A DNA stretch of 64,000 bases from Brevibacterium daeguense (lineage in GTDB: Bacteria; Actinomycetota; Actinomycetes; Actinomycetales; Brevibacteriaceae), in the NCBI RefSeq assembly GCF_021729135.1, contig NZ_JAJTWW010000012.1:1-64000 (forward strand), in the 5' to 3' direction. A model generated the notes under the pieces. It had not been told where the DNA came from, searched no databases, and saw nothing but the letters and a program-made list of their open reading frames with translations. Positions within the stretch are counted from its first letter, which is position 1. The number at the start of each line of letters is the position of its first letter. The position numbers and the translations under genes were made by a program. Shown in pieces: positions 9,328 to 19,965 of this stretch.

Positions 9328-10926
9328 ATGCGCTTTCCCGCCCTGCTCGCAGCCCTCGCCCTCGCGCTCACCGCCTGCACCCCCGGTGCCGGCTCCGATG
9401 CCGACGCGCGGGCCGGCGACGCCGCTTCGAGCGAGACCGCGGGCACGGTCGGCCCGGGCGCCGACCAGCCGGACCGGATCGGCCGGGTCGCGGACTTCCG
9501 GGAGCTCGCCGCCGACCTCGTCGCGCAGCTGGACGACGCGGCGCTGGCCGGGGCGGTCGTGGTCGGCTCCTACGACGGAACCGACCCCGAGCTCGGAGCC
9601 GCCATGGTCCGGGACCACCAGCTGGCCGGCGCCATCGTCATGGCCTACAACCTGCCCGAGGCGCCCACCCCGGAGGATGTCCGCGCAGTCACCCGGACGC
9701 TCGCCGATTCCGGTGCGGACCGGGGATGGCGGGTCTTCCTCGGGGTGGACCAGGAGGGCGGGCCGGTGTCGCGGCTGAGCACCGCCGCGCTCGACCTGCC
9801 GCCGCTCATGGCCCACGGCGCCGCCGACGATGCGGCGCTGACGACCTCCGTCACCCAGGCGCAGGGCGCCGACCTGCGCGCCCTCGGCTTCACCGCCGAT
9901 TTCGCCCCCGTCGCCGACGTCACGATCGGGGCCGGTGATCCCGCCATCAACGTGCGCTCGGCGGGCGCGGACCCGGAGCTCGTCGCCCGCACCGTCGAGG
10001 GGGCCGTCGCCGGCTACACCGACGCAGGTCTCGCCTCCTCCGCCAAGCACTTCCCCGGACACGGCGCACTGGCCGCGGACTCCCACGAGACGCTGCCGGT
10101 CTCGGACTCCTCGATCGCCGACATGGCCGACCGCGACCTCGTCCCGTTCGCCGCCGCCGTCGAGGCGGACGTGCCGATGATCATGATGGGCCACATCGGA
10201 CTGCCGGGCGCGGAGACGACTCCCGCCACCCTCAACCCGGAGGCGTACTCGGAGCTGCGCGACCGGCTGGACTACGACGGCGTGGTCGTCACCGACGCGC
10301 TCAACATGGGCGCCGTGACCACGCGAGCCGCGGGTGCGGAGACGGTCGAGGCGATCCGGGCCGGCGCCGATCTCGCGCTGCTGCCGCCGGACGCCGGCGC
10401 CTCGGTGACGGCGCTGCAGGAGGCGCTCGACTCCGGCGAGCTGCCGCGCGAACGGCTCGTCGAGGCCGCCGAACGGGTGGTGGCCATGCAGCTGTGGCAG
10501 GAAGATGCCTCCGGGCTGGCGGTGACCGTCGACGACGCCGCGCACCGGGTCTCGTCCTTCGCGGAGGAGTCGCTCACGGTGCTCGCCGGCGAGTGCTCCT
10601 TCCCGGAGCCGGTCGAGGAGATCGCGCTGAGCGGGGCGGACGCAGAGGATGTCGCCGTCTTCACCGCAGCCGCCGAGTCCGCAGGTCTGCAGATCGACCC
10701 CGATGCCGGTCTCAGCGTCGGGATCGACGGCGGGAGCAGTGATGTCCTCATCGCGACCGACGGCCCGTGGCGGGCGGCCGGCACGGGGGCGGACACGGTG
10801 CTGGTGACCTACGACGACTACGCCGCAGGGTTCGCCGCGGTGGCCCGCTACCTCCGCGGCGAGGCGGAGGCCGGCGGTTCCCTGCCGGTCGACGTCGCCG
10901 GCGCCCGGCCGCCCGGCTGCGACTGA
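9328..10926 (+). CDS. Lipoprotein GH3 beta-N-acetylhexosaminidase (NagZ-like)
   Basis: 532-aa glycoside hydrolase family 3 protein, probably cleaving N-acetylglucosamine-containing muropeptides on the outer face of the membrane. A lipoprotein signal with lipobox LTAC (Cys17) follows the hydrophobic stretch LLAALALAL. The GH3 motifs are FLGVDQEGGPVSRL, KHFPGHG followed by DSHETLPV near 240-255 (the NagZ loop carrying the catalytic His/Asp), and VVTDALNMG with the nucleophile Asp near 322. The start at 9328 puts the signal peptide at the very N-terminus and fits the -10 spacing. An ATG at 9319 is in frame but lies inside the -10. A C-terminal domain of about 170 aa follows the catalytic barrel. 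Confidence 0.88.
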   Translation: MRFPALLAALALALTACTPGAGSDADARAGDAASSETAGTVGPGADQPDRIGRVADFRELAADLVAQLDDAALAGAVVVGSYDGTDPELGAAMVRDHQLAGAIVMAYNLPEAPTPEDVRAVTRTLADSGADRGWRVFLGVDQEGGPVSRLSTAALDLPPLMAHGAADDAALTTSVTQAQGADLRALGFTADFAPVADVTIGAGDPAINVRSAGADPELVARTVEGAVAGYTDAGLASSAKHFPGHGALAADSHETLPVSDSSIADMADRDLVPFAAAVEADVPMIMMGHIGLPGAETTPATLNPEAYSELRDRLDYDGVVVTDALNMGAVTTRAAGAETVEAIRAGADLALLPPDAGASVTALQEALDSGELPRERLVEAAERVVAMQLWQEDASGLAVTVDDAAHRVSSFAEESLTVLAGECSFPEPVEEIALSGADAEDVAVFTAAAESAGLQIDPDAGLSVGIDGGSSDVLIATDGPWRAAGTGADTVLVTYDDYAAGFAAVARYLRGEAEAGGSLPVDVAGARPPGCD

Positions 10927-10942
10927 GGCGGTTCTCAGTCGC
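10919..10942. terminator. Bidirectional hairpin over two convergent stop codons
   Basis: A perfect 9-bp inverted repeat (GCGACTGAG and CTCAGTCGC) with a 6-nt loop. The left arm holds the GH3 TGA, and the right arm holds the TGA of the sulfurtransferase on the other strand. No T-tract follows on either side. It probably ends or protects both transcripts. Confidence 0.6.
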
Positions 10943-11777
10943 CGGTGGCCACCGGGCGCTGCGGGTCGTTCGACCAGCCGGACCAGCTCGCCGGGTAGAG
11001 GGAGCTCTCCACGCCGAGGGTGGCCAGGGCCAGCGCGTCGTGGCAGGCGCTCACGCCCGAACCGCAGTAGACCCCGACCTCGCCGTCGAGAGCACCCAGG
11101 GCCGCGAACTGCTCGCGCAGCTCGTCCTCGGGCTTGAAGAACCCATCCCGGACATTGTCGGAGGCGGGAGCGCTCGCAGCGCCGGGAATGTGGCCGGCCT
11201 GAGGATCGAGCGGCTCGGTGTCCCCGCGGAAGCGCTCTCGGGACCGGGCGTCGAGGACGGTGCCGGTCCCCGTCAGGGCGGCGGCCGCATCGGCGTCGAG
11301 CGTGGGCAGCGAATCGGGGACGATCTCGAACTCGCTGGGGGCGGGCGCCTCGGGTGCCTCCGTGCTGACCTCGTGCCCGGCGGCCTGCCAGGCGGAGAAG
11401 CCGCCGTCGAGGACGCGCACGTTGCCCACTCCCGCCCAGCGCAGCAGCCACCAGGCGCGGGCGGCGCCCATTCCGGCGACATCGTCGTAGACCACGACCG
11501 GGGTGCCGGCGTCGATGCCCCAGCGCCGGATCGTGCGCTCGAAGTGCACGGGGTCGGGCAGCGGGTGGCGCCCGGCGGTCGGGTCGGTCGAGCTGCTGTC
11601 GGCGAGCTGTTCACCGAGGGAGACGTAGAGGGCACCGGGGATGTGGCCGGCGTCGTAGTCGTCGCGGCCGTCGGGCTTCTCCAGCGTCCAGCGGACGTCG
11701 AGGAGGACGGGAGGGGCGGCGCTCATCTGCTCCCGGGCCAGCCGTTCGACGCTGATGAGGTGGTCTTCGCGTGCCAT
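10935..11777 (-). CDS. Thiosulfate/3-mercaptopyruvate sulfurtransferase (two rhodanese domains)
   Basis: 280-aa cytoplasmic sulfurtransferase. The N-terminal inactive rhodanese domain shows LLDVRWTL, DYDAGHIPGALYVSL and WAGVGNVRVLDGG. The C-terminal active domain shows VLDARSRERFRG, AGHIPGA and the active-site loop CGSGVSA with the persulfide Cys near residue 237. The ATG at 11777 is preferred over one 6 nt upstream because GAAAGG lies 6 nt before it. CGSGV[TS]A loops occur in 3-mercaptopyruvate sulfurtransferases, but thiosulfate use is not excluded. Confidence 0.88.
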   Translation of the reverse strand: MAREDHLISVERLAREQMSAAPPVLLDVRWTLEKPDGRDDYDAGHIPGALYVSLGEQLADSSSTDPTAGRHPLPDPVHFERTIRRWGIDAGTPVVVYDDVAGMGAARAWWLLRWAGVGNVRVLDGGFSAWQAAGHEVSTEAPEAPAPSEFEIVPDSLPTLDADAAAALTGTGTVLDARSRERFRGDTEPLDPQAGHIPGAASAPASDNVRDGFFKPEDELREQFAALGALDGEVGVYCGSGVSACHDALALATLGVESSLYPASWSGWSNDPQRPVATGD

Positions 11778-11902
11778 GGGCATCCTTTCGCAGCGGTCGG
11801 TGATTCCGACGGTACTCCTGTCAGCGCAGGCGGCAACTCCCGGCAGGGAACCCTCGACGAGGTCGGCGGCCTCCGGCAGGCGCCCTTCGAGCGATGCCGC
11901 AG

Positions 11903-13120
11903 TCACGCCGCGTCGGTGACCTCGTCGACGAGCAGCACCACGTGATCCTCGCCCAGGCGGGTGAACACGAGCGTCGCCTGCTCGCCGGGCGGCAGCTTCA
12001 GGCGGCGGCGGACGGTGTCCGGCACGATGTCGGCGCCGCGCTTCTTGATGACGACCTTGCCGACGCCGCGCTCCACCAGTGCGCGCCGCAGCGGCTTGAG
12101 CCCCGCCGGGAGCACGTCGCGGATCCGGAAGGACCGCACCAGCGCACGACCGGCACCGCCGGGCAGCCGGTCCCCGGTGAGGTAGGCGATCGGCTTGGAG
12201 ATCCGCCGCGCTCCCAGGGGCGCGCACAGGGCCGTGACGAGCCCGGCACGCACCAGCGCCCCGTCGGGTTCGAACAGGAAATCGCCCAGCTCACCGATCC
12301 GGTCCTCGTCCTCGGCCGGCACCTCGGACTCGTGGACCCGCACGGCCCGGTCCGCGCCGAGCACCAGCGCGTTGCGACCGGCCTCCTGCCGGGCTTCACC
12401 GTGATAGAGCGCGACCTCGACGACGTCGCCGTCGTGCGAGACCCACTGGGCCTCCCAGCCCGGCGGCACGAGCTCGTGGTCGAGCGCGGGGCCGAGCTTG
12501 ATCCCGGTGGCCGGCACCTGCTCGGCGGCGGTGAAGGCCCAGGACAGCGAGGGGGAGAACGCCTCGGGATCGGAGATGCGGGTCGCATTGCCGCGGGCGT
12601 CCGCGCGCGAGGTGCGCCGGGCCGGGTCCAGCCACAGCGCAGAGGCGCGGGTCAGGTCGTAGTCCTCGGCCCGCCCATGGGTGACGGTGACCGTGTCCAG
12701 GCTGCGCAGGTTGAACGTCGCGATCGCGGCGGTCACCTCGTCGGCCTCCACCGCCTCGACGGTGCCGCCGAGCCCGGCGAAGGCCATCGTGTCGGCACCC
12801 AGCCCGCAGCCGAGGTCGGCGATGACCTGCGGATCGGAGGCGAGCATGCGCTGTGCGTGGTGGGCGGCGACCGGCAGCCGGGTGGCCTGCGCCAGGCCGT
12901 CGCGGGTGAAGAGCATGCCGGCGGCGAAGGGGCCGAACTTCTCCGCCGCCGCCAACCGCAGCGCCGCCTGGGACACCAGCGCCGCCGCCGTGTCGGGATC
13001 GAGTCCCGACTTGCGCAGTCGCGATGCCAGGGCCAGCTCGTCGGCCGGGCGGTACTCGATGTCGGCGAGCCGCGCGTACACCTCGGGCTCGAGGAGACGG
13101 GCGAGAGTGCTGGATTCCAT
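11903..13120 (-). CDS. SAM-dependent methyltransferase with C-terminal THUMP-like domain
   Basis: 405-aa protein with a class I methyltransferase core. The SAM-binding motif [11 protein letters not shown] is at 100-110, with an acidic VEAVEADE strand after it. The C-terminal third, [23 protein letters not shown] in part and then [22 protein letters not shown] in part, resembles the THUMP-like region of a conserved actinobacterial family. A nucleic-acid substrate, probably tRNA or rRNA, is likely but unproven. The start at 13120 is supported by TACCCT 6 nt upstream. It is divergent from ksgA, itself an rRNA methyltransferase. Confidence 0.75.
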   Translation of the reverse strand: MESSTLARLLEPEVYARLADIEYRPADELALASRLRKSGLDPDTAAALVSQAALRLAAAEKFGPFAAGMLFTRDGLAQATRLPVAAHHAQRMLASDPQVIADLGCGLGADTMAFAGLGGTVEAVEADEVTAAIATFNLRSLDTVTVTHGRAEDYDLTRASALWLDPARRTSRADARGNATRISDPEAFSPSLSWAFTAAEQVPATGIKLGPALDHELVPPGWEAQWVSHDGDVVEVALYHGEARQEAGRNALVLGADRAVRVHESEVPAEDEDRIGELGDFLFEPDGALVRAGLVTALCAPLGARRISKPIAYLTGDRLPGGAGRALVRSFRIRDVLPAGLKPLRRALVERGVGKVVIKKRGADIVPDTVRRRLKLPPGEQATLVFTRLGEDHVVLLVDEVTDAA

Positions 13121-13126
13121 CGTCTC

Positions 13127-13197
13127 AGGGTACGGGAACCGCAGCGCCGCACGAGTCCCGGCGAAGGCCTGGTGCTGGGCACGGTGTCGTCTAGGGT
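13127..13197. promoter_or_regulatory. Divergent leaderless promoters (methyltransferase and ksgA)
   Basis: On the - strand TACCCT (13132 to 13127) is 6 nt before the ATG at 13120. On the + strand TAGGGT (13192-13197) is 7 nt before the GTG at 13205. Neither gene has a Shine-Dalgarno sequence. Confidence 0.5.
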
Positions 13198-13204
13198 GGG
13201 GGAC

Positions 13205-14044
13205 GTGAGCACCCTGTTGAACGCGCGCGAGATCCGCGAGCTGGCCGATGACCTCGGACTGAGGCCCACCAAGCAGCGTGGGCAGAACTTCGTCATCGAC
13301 CCCAACACCGTGCGCATGATCGTGGACGCGGCGGCACTGCCGGAGGCCGGCACTGTCGCGGAGGTGGGGCCCGGACTGGGCTCGCTGACGCTGGGCCTGC
13401 TGGAGGCCGGGCATCGGGTGATCGCCGTGGAGATCGACGACCTGCTGGCCGCGCGTCTGCCCCGCACAGTCGCCGAACGCTGCGGTGACGACGCCCCGTT
13501 CGAGCTCGTCCACGCCGACGCGCTGCGCGTGTCGGAGCTGCCGGGGCGCCCGCAGGCCCTCGTCGCCAATCTCCCCTACAACGTCGCCGTGCCCGTGCTG
13601 CTGCACTTCCTGGCGACCTTCGAGTCGATCACGACCGTGCTCGTCATGGTGCAGGCCGAGGTGGCCGACCGGCTGGCCGCCGGGCCGGGATCCCGGGTCT
13701 ACGGGGTGCCGAGTGTCAAGGCGCGCTGGTACGGGTCCGTCGCCCGGGTGGCCACCGTCGGCAAGAACGTGTTCTGGCCCGCCCCCAACGTCGACTCCGG
13801 GCTCGTGCGGATCGAACGCCGCCCGAACCGCTTCGATGCCGACCGGTCACAGGTGTTCGCCGTCATCGACGCCGCCTTCGCCCAGCGGCGCAAGACGCTG
13901 CGCGCCGCGCTCGCCGGCTGGGCACACGGAGCCGCCCGGGCCGAGGAGATCCTGACGGCCGCCGGAATCGATCCGCGTGCCCGAGGGGAAGTGCTCGACA
14001 TCGACGACTTCGTGGCCATCGCCCGAGCGAAGGAGACTGCATGA
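13205..14044 (+). CDS. ksgA: 16S rRNA (adenine1518/1519-N6) dimethyltransferase KsgA
   Basis: 279-aa rRNA dimethylase acting late in 30S assembly. It shows [10 protein letters not shown] at the N-terminus, the SAM loop [12 protein letters not shown] at 51-62, and the catalytic NLPYNVAVP near 122-130, followed by the C-terminal helical domain with [13 protein letters not shown]. The GTG at 13205 was chosen from the -10 spacing and family N-termini. It overlaps ispE by 4 nt, a pairing common in Actinomycetota. Confidence 0.95.
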   Translation: MSTLLNAREIRELADDLGLRPTKQRGQNFVIDPNTVRMIVDAAALPEAGTVAEVGPGLGSLTLGLLEAGHRVIAVEIDDLLAARLPRTVAERCGDDAPFELVHADALRVSELPGRPQALVANLPYNVAVPVLLHFLATFESITTVLVMVQAEVADRLAAGPGSRVYGVPSVKARWYGSVARVATVGKNVFWPAPNVDSGLVRIERRPNRFDADRSQVFAVIDAAFAQRRKTLRAALAGWAHGAARAEEILTAAGIDPRARGEVLDIDDFVAIARAKETA

Positions 14045-15027
14045 CGGGTTCGCGCAACCCCGCGACCGGCTATTCCTCCGTCACCGCCCGCGCCTACGGG
14101 AAGATCAACGTCTTCCTGGCGGTCGGCCCGCAGATGGATGATGGGTATCACGAGCTCGTCACCGTATTCCAGTCCCTCGACCTCTCCGAGACCGTCACCC
14201 TGACGGTCGCCGATTCCCATGCGGTGAGTCTCACCGGCCGGTATGCCGACACCACCGTCCCGCTGGACGAGTCCAATCTGGCCCTCGCCGCCGTCCTCGC
14301 GCTGGCCGAGGCGACGGGCACCTCGGTGCCGGTGACGGTGGCGATCGAGAAGAACGTTCCGGTCGCGGGCGGCATGGGCGGCGGCTCCGCGGACGCCGCG
14401 GCCGCGCTGCTGGCCTATGCCCACCTCATCGGGTGCACCGACCGGGAGCTCATCGGGCGGGTGGCGTCCTCGCTCGGGGCGGACGTGCCCTTCGCGCTGC
14501 GCGGCGGGACCGCGCTGGGCACCGGCCGCGGCGACGAGCTCAATCCGGTCATCCATCGGGGCCGGTTCCACTGGGTGCTCGCCACCTCGACCGGCCGGCT
14601 GTCCACGCCCGAGGTGTATCGCCGCCTCGACGAGCTGCGGGCGGATGCCCCCTCCGGACCGGGTGCAGCTGAGGAGACGGCCGATCCCGCCGAGGTGCTG
14701 CGGGCGATCAGCAGCGGTGATCCGGAGGCGCTGGCCGGTGCCCTCCACAACGACATGACTGCGGCCGCGGTCGACCTGCTGCCCGGCCTGGACCACGTGA
14801 TGGAGACCGGGATGCGCGCCGGGGCCCTGGCAGCGCTGGTGTCCGGCTCCGGGCCGACGATCGGCTTCCTCGCCCGCGATCACACTCACGCCCTGGAGAT
14901 CGCGGTGCTGCTCGAAGCCAGTCGCGGCGTGCGCCAGGTCGTGCGCACCACCGGGCCCGCGGGCGGTGCGCGCGTGGTCGGGATGACGAGCGCGGAGGCA
15001 CCGGTCAGCCTGCGCTCCGAGGACTGA
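14041..15027 (+). CDS. ispE: 4-diphosphocytidyl-2-C-methyl-D-erythritol kinase
   Basis: GHMP kinase of the non-mevalonate isoprenoid (MEP) pathway, cytoplasmic, 328 aa. The N-terminal substrate region is [12 protein letters not shown], the ATP-binding GHMP loop is [16 protein letters not shown] near 109-124, and the C-terminal motif is [12 protein letters not shown]. The start ATG overlaps the ksgA stop. Its presence implies the MEP route for isoprenoids in this organism. Confidence 0.95.
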   Translation: MTGSRNPATGYSSVTARAYGKINVFLAVGPQMDDGYHELVTVFQSLDLSETVTLTVADSHAVSLTGRYADTTVPLDESNLALAAVLALAEATGTSVPVTVAIEKNVPVAGGMGGGSADAAAALLAYAHLIGCTDRELIGRVASSLGADVPFALRGGTALGTGRGDELNPVIHRGRFHWVLATSTGRLSTPEVYRRLDELRADAPSGPGAAEETADPAEVLRAISSGDPEALAGALHNDMTAAAVDLLPGLDHVMETGMRAGALAALVSGSGPTIGFLARDHTHALEIAVLLEASRGVRQVVRTTGPAGGARVVGMTSAEAPVSLRSED

Positions 15028-15051
15028 CGCAGCGGGACGGGCGGCAGAGAC

Positions 15052-15057
15052 TAGACT
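15052..15057 (+). promoter_or_regulatory. -10 element for the ABC-F gene
   Basis: TAGACT 65 nt before the GTG at 15123 implies a 5' leader of about 60 nt. AGGAAACC precedes the start codon as a ribosome-binding site, so this gene is leadered, unlike most of its neighbours. Confidence 0.4.
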
Positions 15058-15122
15058 GGTTCGTCGAACCGCGCAATTCTCTGCCCTGCCGCATCCCTGC
15101 TGCTGACGATCGAGGAAACCAC

Positions 15123-17009
<1,887 letters not shown>

Positions 17010-17025
17010 GGGCGGAGCCGGTCAG

Positions 17026-17613
17026 TCAGTGCCGAGCGGTGGTGGCTGAACTGGGAGCCGCCTGACCGGCGAGCTCGGCGGGGTCGGCCGACTCCAGTGC
17101 GTCGAGGAGGCGCTGATTCGCCCCCGCGAGCTCATGGAGGAAGTCGATCCGCTGGCTGATGTGCTCATCGCTGAGGGTCCCGAGCGCCAGCTCATAGCTG
17201 TCGACGACCTGCTGGTAGTAGCGCATGATGAGGGCGGCCGATTCCTCGGTGTAGTACACGGAGATGCGGCGGCGGTCGGCGGAGTCGCGTTCGCGCAGCA
17301 GGAGCCCACGGTTGGCGAGGCGCTCGAGGATCGATGTCAGGGTGGACGCGGACAGCGACAGCTGCTGGCAGATGTAGCCGGGAGTCGCAGTGTGCCCCGT
17401 GTCGCCGACGGCCACCACTGTCTGCAGCACCTGGAAGTCGATGAGATTCAGACGATTGGCGTGGGCGAAGCGGGAGGCGGCGGTGCGCGCGATCATGTGC
17501 TGGACCTGATTCGCATGGACGACCGAGGCGATCCGCGCACGACGTTCCCTCTGCTCAGGACTGAGGTCGGCAGAGTCGGCGTCGAAGAGTTCAAGAAGCG
17601 AATCAGGGAGCAT
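17026..17613 (-). CDS. MarR-family transcriptional regulator
   Basis: 195-aa winged-helix regulator. The recognition region is seen in YICQQLSLSASTLTSILERLANRGLLLRE (in part), followed by the wing DSADRRRISVYYT. N- and C-terminal helices would form the dimer interface. The ATG at 17613 is 7 nt from TATCAT, so it fits a leaderless start. An in-frame ATG at 17622 overlaps that -10. It is divergent from deoA, and a palindrome lies upstream, so control of itself and perhaps of deoA is plausible. The inducer is unknown. Confidence 0.8.
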   Translation of the reverse strand: MLPDSLLELFDADSADLSPEQRERRARIASVVHANQVQHMIARTAASRFAHANRLNLIDFQVLQTVVAVGDTGHTATPGYICQQLSLSASTLTSILERLANRGLLLRERDSADRRRISVYYTEESAALIMRYYQQVVDSYELALGTLSDEHISQRIDFLHELAGANQRLLDALESADPAELAGQAAPSSATTARH

Positions 17614-17620
17614 GGCATAC

Positions 17621-17666
17621 ATGATAGGTCAGAGCAACCCCCGTGACTGCTGGTCCGACGTACCAG
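17621..17666 (-). promoter_or_regulatory. marR promoter and candidate MarR operator
   Basis: TATCAT (17626 to 17621) is the -10. About 24 bp further upstream, 17650-17666 holds the near-perfect palindrome CTGGTCCGACGTACCAG, with 7 of 8 base pairs matching around a central base. This is a typical size for a MarR site. A weaker repeat, CAACT-N5-AGTTG, is at 17691-17705 towards deoA. Confidence 0.4.
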
Positions 17667-17839
17667 TTTCCTGTGAAGGTCGTATTGTTCCAACTTCGTG
17701 AGTTGCCGGCGTCGTAGTGTTCCGACGTCTGTTGAGTATCGTGGGAGCCGCGGCGGACTCGCCCAGCAGAACCGGCGCAGCCTCGCGCATTCCCGCAGTC
17801 ACGTGCATTCCCACCGACGCGCACCAGCGAAAGGACATC

Positions 17840-19144
17840 ATGCCGATCGAACCCCACGACGCCGTCGACATCATTCGGACCAAACGCGACAGCGGCACCC
17901 TGAACCGCGACCAGATCTCCTGGGTGATCGACGCCTACACCCGCGGTGTCGTGGCCGAGGAGCAGATGTCGGCCCTGGCGATGGCGATCTACCTCAACGG
18001 GATGAGCGAGTCCGAACTCGGGCACTGGACGCGCGCGATGATCGACTCCGGGGACCGCCTCGACTTCAGCTCCCTGTCGCGGCCGACAGTGGACAAGCAC
18101 TCGACCGGTGGGGTCGGTGACAAGATCACGCTTCCGCTGACGCCGCTGGTGGCCGTGTTCGGCGCGGCCGTGCCGCAGCTGTCGGGCCGCGGGCTGGGCC
18201 ACACCGGCGGCACCCTCGACAAGCTCGAGTCGATCCCGGGCTGGCGGGCGGACCTGGACACCGCGGAGGTGATGCACCAGCTCGACGCCCTCGGCGCAGT
18301 GGTGTGCGCTGCCGGCACCGGCCTGGCGCCTGCCGACCGCAAGCTGTATGCCCTGCGGGACACCACCGCGACGGTGGAGTCGATCCCGCTCATCGCCTCC
18401 TCGATCATGTCGAAGAAGATCGCCGAGGGCACCGGCGCGCTGGTCCTCGATGTCAAGGTCGGCTCGGGCGCCTTCATGAAGGACCTCGCCTCCGCTGAGC
18501 AGCTCGCCCGCACCATGGTGGCCCTCGGGCGCGACGCCGGCGTGCGGACCACCGCGCTGCTCACCGACATGTCGGCACCGCTGGGTCGGACGGTCGGGAA
18601 CGCGCTCGAAGTCCGCGAGGCGGTCGAGGTGCTCGCCGGCGGCGGCCCGAGCGATGTCGTCGAGCTGACGGTGGCACTGGCGACCGAGATGCTCCGGCTG
18701 GCAGGGAAGGACGACGTCGACGTCGCCGCAGCGCTGGGCGACGGCCGCGCGATGGACGTGTGGCGGGCGATGATCACCGCGCAGGGCGGCGACCCGGACG
18801 CGGACCTGCCGCAGGCTCGCGACACCGATGTCGTCACCGCCGAGACCAGCGGAGTGCTGACCGCGCTGGACGCGGAGGTGATCGGCATCGCCTCGTGGCG
18901 GCTGGGGGCAGGCCGGGCCCGCAAGGAGGAGACCGTGCAGGCGGGCGCCGGGATCGAGCTCCATGTCAAGGCGGGAGAAGCCGTCACCGCCGGGGCGCCC
19001 CTGGTGACCCTGCACTCCGATGAGTCCGAGCGGTTCGCCCGCGCCCGCGAGGCGCTCGCGGAGGCCTTCGACATCACGCCGGCCGCAGAAGGCGCCGACG
19101 CGGACACGGCGCGCTCGGTCGTCCTGAGCCGCATCGCCGACTGA
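17840..19144 (+). CDS. deoA: Thymidine phosphorylase
   Basis: 434-aa pyrimidine nucleoside phosphorylase that turns thymidine or deoxyuridine plus phosphate into base and deoxyribose-1-phosphate. Signatures are VDKHSTGGVGDKI near 83-95, GRGLGHTGGTLDKLESIPG near 115-133, and a C-terminal domain with a biotinyl-like fold. The ATG at 17840 follows GAAAGGA at good spacing; in-frame codons upstream lack family similarity. deoC follows 48 nt downstream, so the pair feeds deoxyribose-phosphate into glycolysis. Confidence 0.95.
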   Translation: MPIEPHDAVDIIRTKRDSGTLNRDQISWVIDAYTRGVVAEEQMSALAMAIYLNGMSESELGHWTRAMIDSGDRLDFSSLSRPTVDKHSTGGVGDKITLPLTPLVAVFGAAVPQLSGRGLGHTGGTLDKLESIPGWRADLDTAEVMHQLDALGAVVCAAGTGLAPADRKLYALRDTTATVESIPLIASSIMSKKIAEGTGALVLDVKVGSGAFMKDLASAEQLARTMVALGRDAGVRTTALLTDMSAPLGRTVGNALEVREAVEVLAGGGPSDVVELTVALATEMLRLAGKDDVDVAAALGDGRAMDVWRAMITAQGGDPDADLPQARDTDVVTAETSGVLTALDAEVIGIASWRLGAGRARKEETVQAGAGIELHVKAGEAVTAGAPLVTLHSDESERFARAREALAEAFDITPAAEGADADTARSVVLSRIAD

Positions 19145-19192
19145 CTCGCACCGCACCGCAATCCCGCCGCCCTCGATTCTCAAGGAGCACCC

Positions 19193-19843
19193 ATGACCTC
19201 GCGCACCGATGTCGCCGCCATGATCGACCACACCCTGCTCAAGCCCGAGTCCACTCCCGCCGACGTCGCAGCCCTGGTCGCGGAGGCCCAGGCACTCGGG
19301 GTCAAGGCGATCTGCGTGTCGCCGAGCGCGCTGCCCGTTGCCGACACCGGTGACCTCGTGGTCGCGACGGTGTGCGGCTTCCCCTCCGGCGGGCACCACT
19401 CCGAGATCAAGGCCGCCGAAGCCGCCCGTGCCGTGGCTGATGGAGCCGACGAGGTCGACATGGTGATCAACCTGGGGGCCGCCAAGGCCGGCGACTTCGA
19501 CGCCGTCGAGTCCGACATCCGGGCAGTCGTCGCGGCGGCCGGCAGCGCACTCGTCAAGGTCATCATCGAATCAGCGGCGCTGACGGACGAGGAGATCGTC
19601 GAGGCCTGCCGGCGCGCCGAACGAGCAGGGGCGGGCTTCGTCAAGACCTCCACGGGATTCCACCCGTCCGGCGGCGCCTCGGCGCAGGCGGTCCGACTCA
19701 TGCGCGCGACGGTGGGGGGCCGGCTCGGCGTCAAGGCCTCCGGCGGGATCCGCACTGCGCAGGCAGCCGAGGAGATGATCCGGGCCGGCGCCTCCCGCTT
19801 GGGACTGTCGGGCTCGCGGGTCGTCCTCGACGGCCTGGCGTAG
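19193..19843 (+). CDS. deoC: Deoxyribose-phosphate aldolase
   Basis: 216-aa class I aldolase splitting 2-deoxyribose-5-phosphate to acetaldehyde and glyceraldehyde-3-phosphate. The Schiff-base lysine is in FVKTSTGF near residue 150, and the second lysine is in VKASGGIRT near 182. The start follows AAGGAGCACCC. It is probably co-transcribed with deoA. Confidence 0.95.
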   Translation: MTSRTDVAAMIDHTLLKPESTPADVAALVAEAQALGVKAICVSPSALPVADTGDLVVATVCGFPSGGHHSEIKAAEAARAVADGADEVDMVINLGAAKAGDFDAVESDIRAVVAAAGSALVKVIIESAALTDEEIVEACRRAERAGAGFVKTSTGFHPSGGASAQAVRLMRATVGGRLGVKASGGIRTAQAAEEMIRAGASRLGLSGSRVVLDGLA

Positions 19844-19860
19844 GCCTGGCCTCGTCGACC

Positions 19861-19928
19861 GAGGCGCCCGCCGGCTGCTGCCGAGACGCACCGCCGGCTG
19901 CTGCCGAGGCGCACCGCTGGCTGCTGCC
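19861..19928. repeat. Three tandem copies of a 22-23 bp repeat
   Basis: Units begin at 19861, 19883 and 19906, with consensus GAGGCGCACCGCC followed by GGCTGCTGCC. A decayed fourth unit follows at 19929. The array fills most of the 122 bp between the convergent stops of deoC and the phosphomutase gene. Confidence 0.8.
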
Positions 19929-19965
19929 AAGGCGCCCCGGTCGCCGCCGAGGCCCGCTCCGGCTG

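Noticed and set aside
9268..11451. 727-codon open frame on the - strand opposite the GH3 gene
   Set aside because: Antisense shadow. The + strand frame has a lipobox and GH3 motifs, and this frame also crosses the sulfurtransferase gene out of frame.
11894..13204. Long upstream extension of the ksgA frame on the + strand
   Set aside because: It is antisense to the methyltransferase gene. KsgA homology begins at the GTG at 13205, which also has a -10 element at leaderless spacing.
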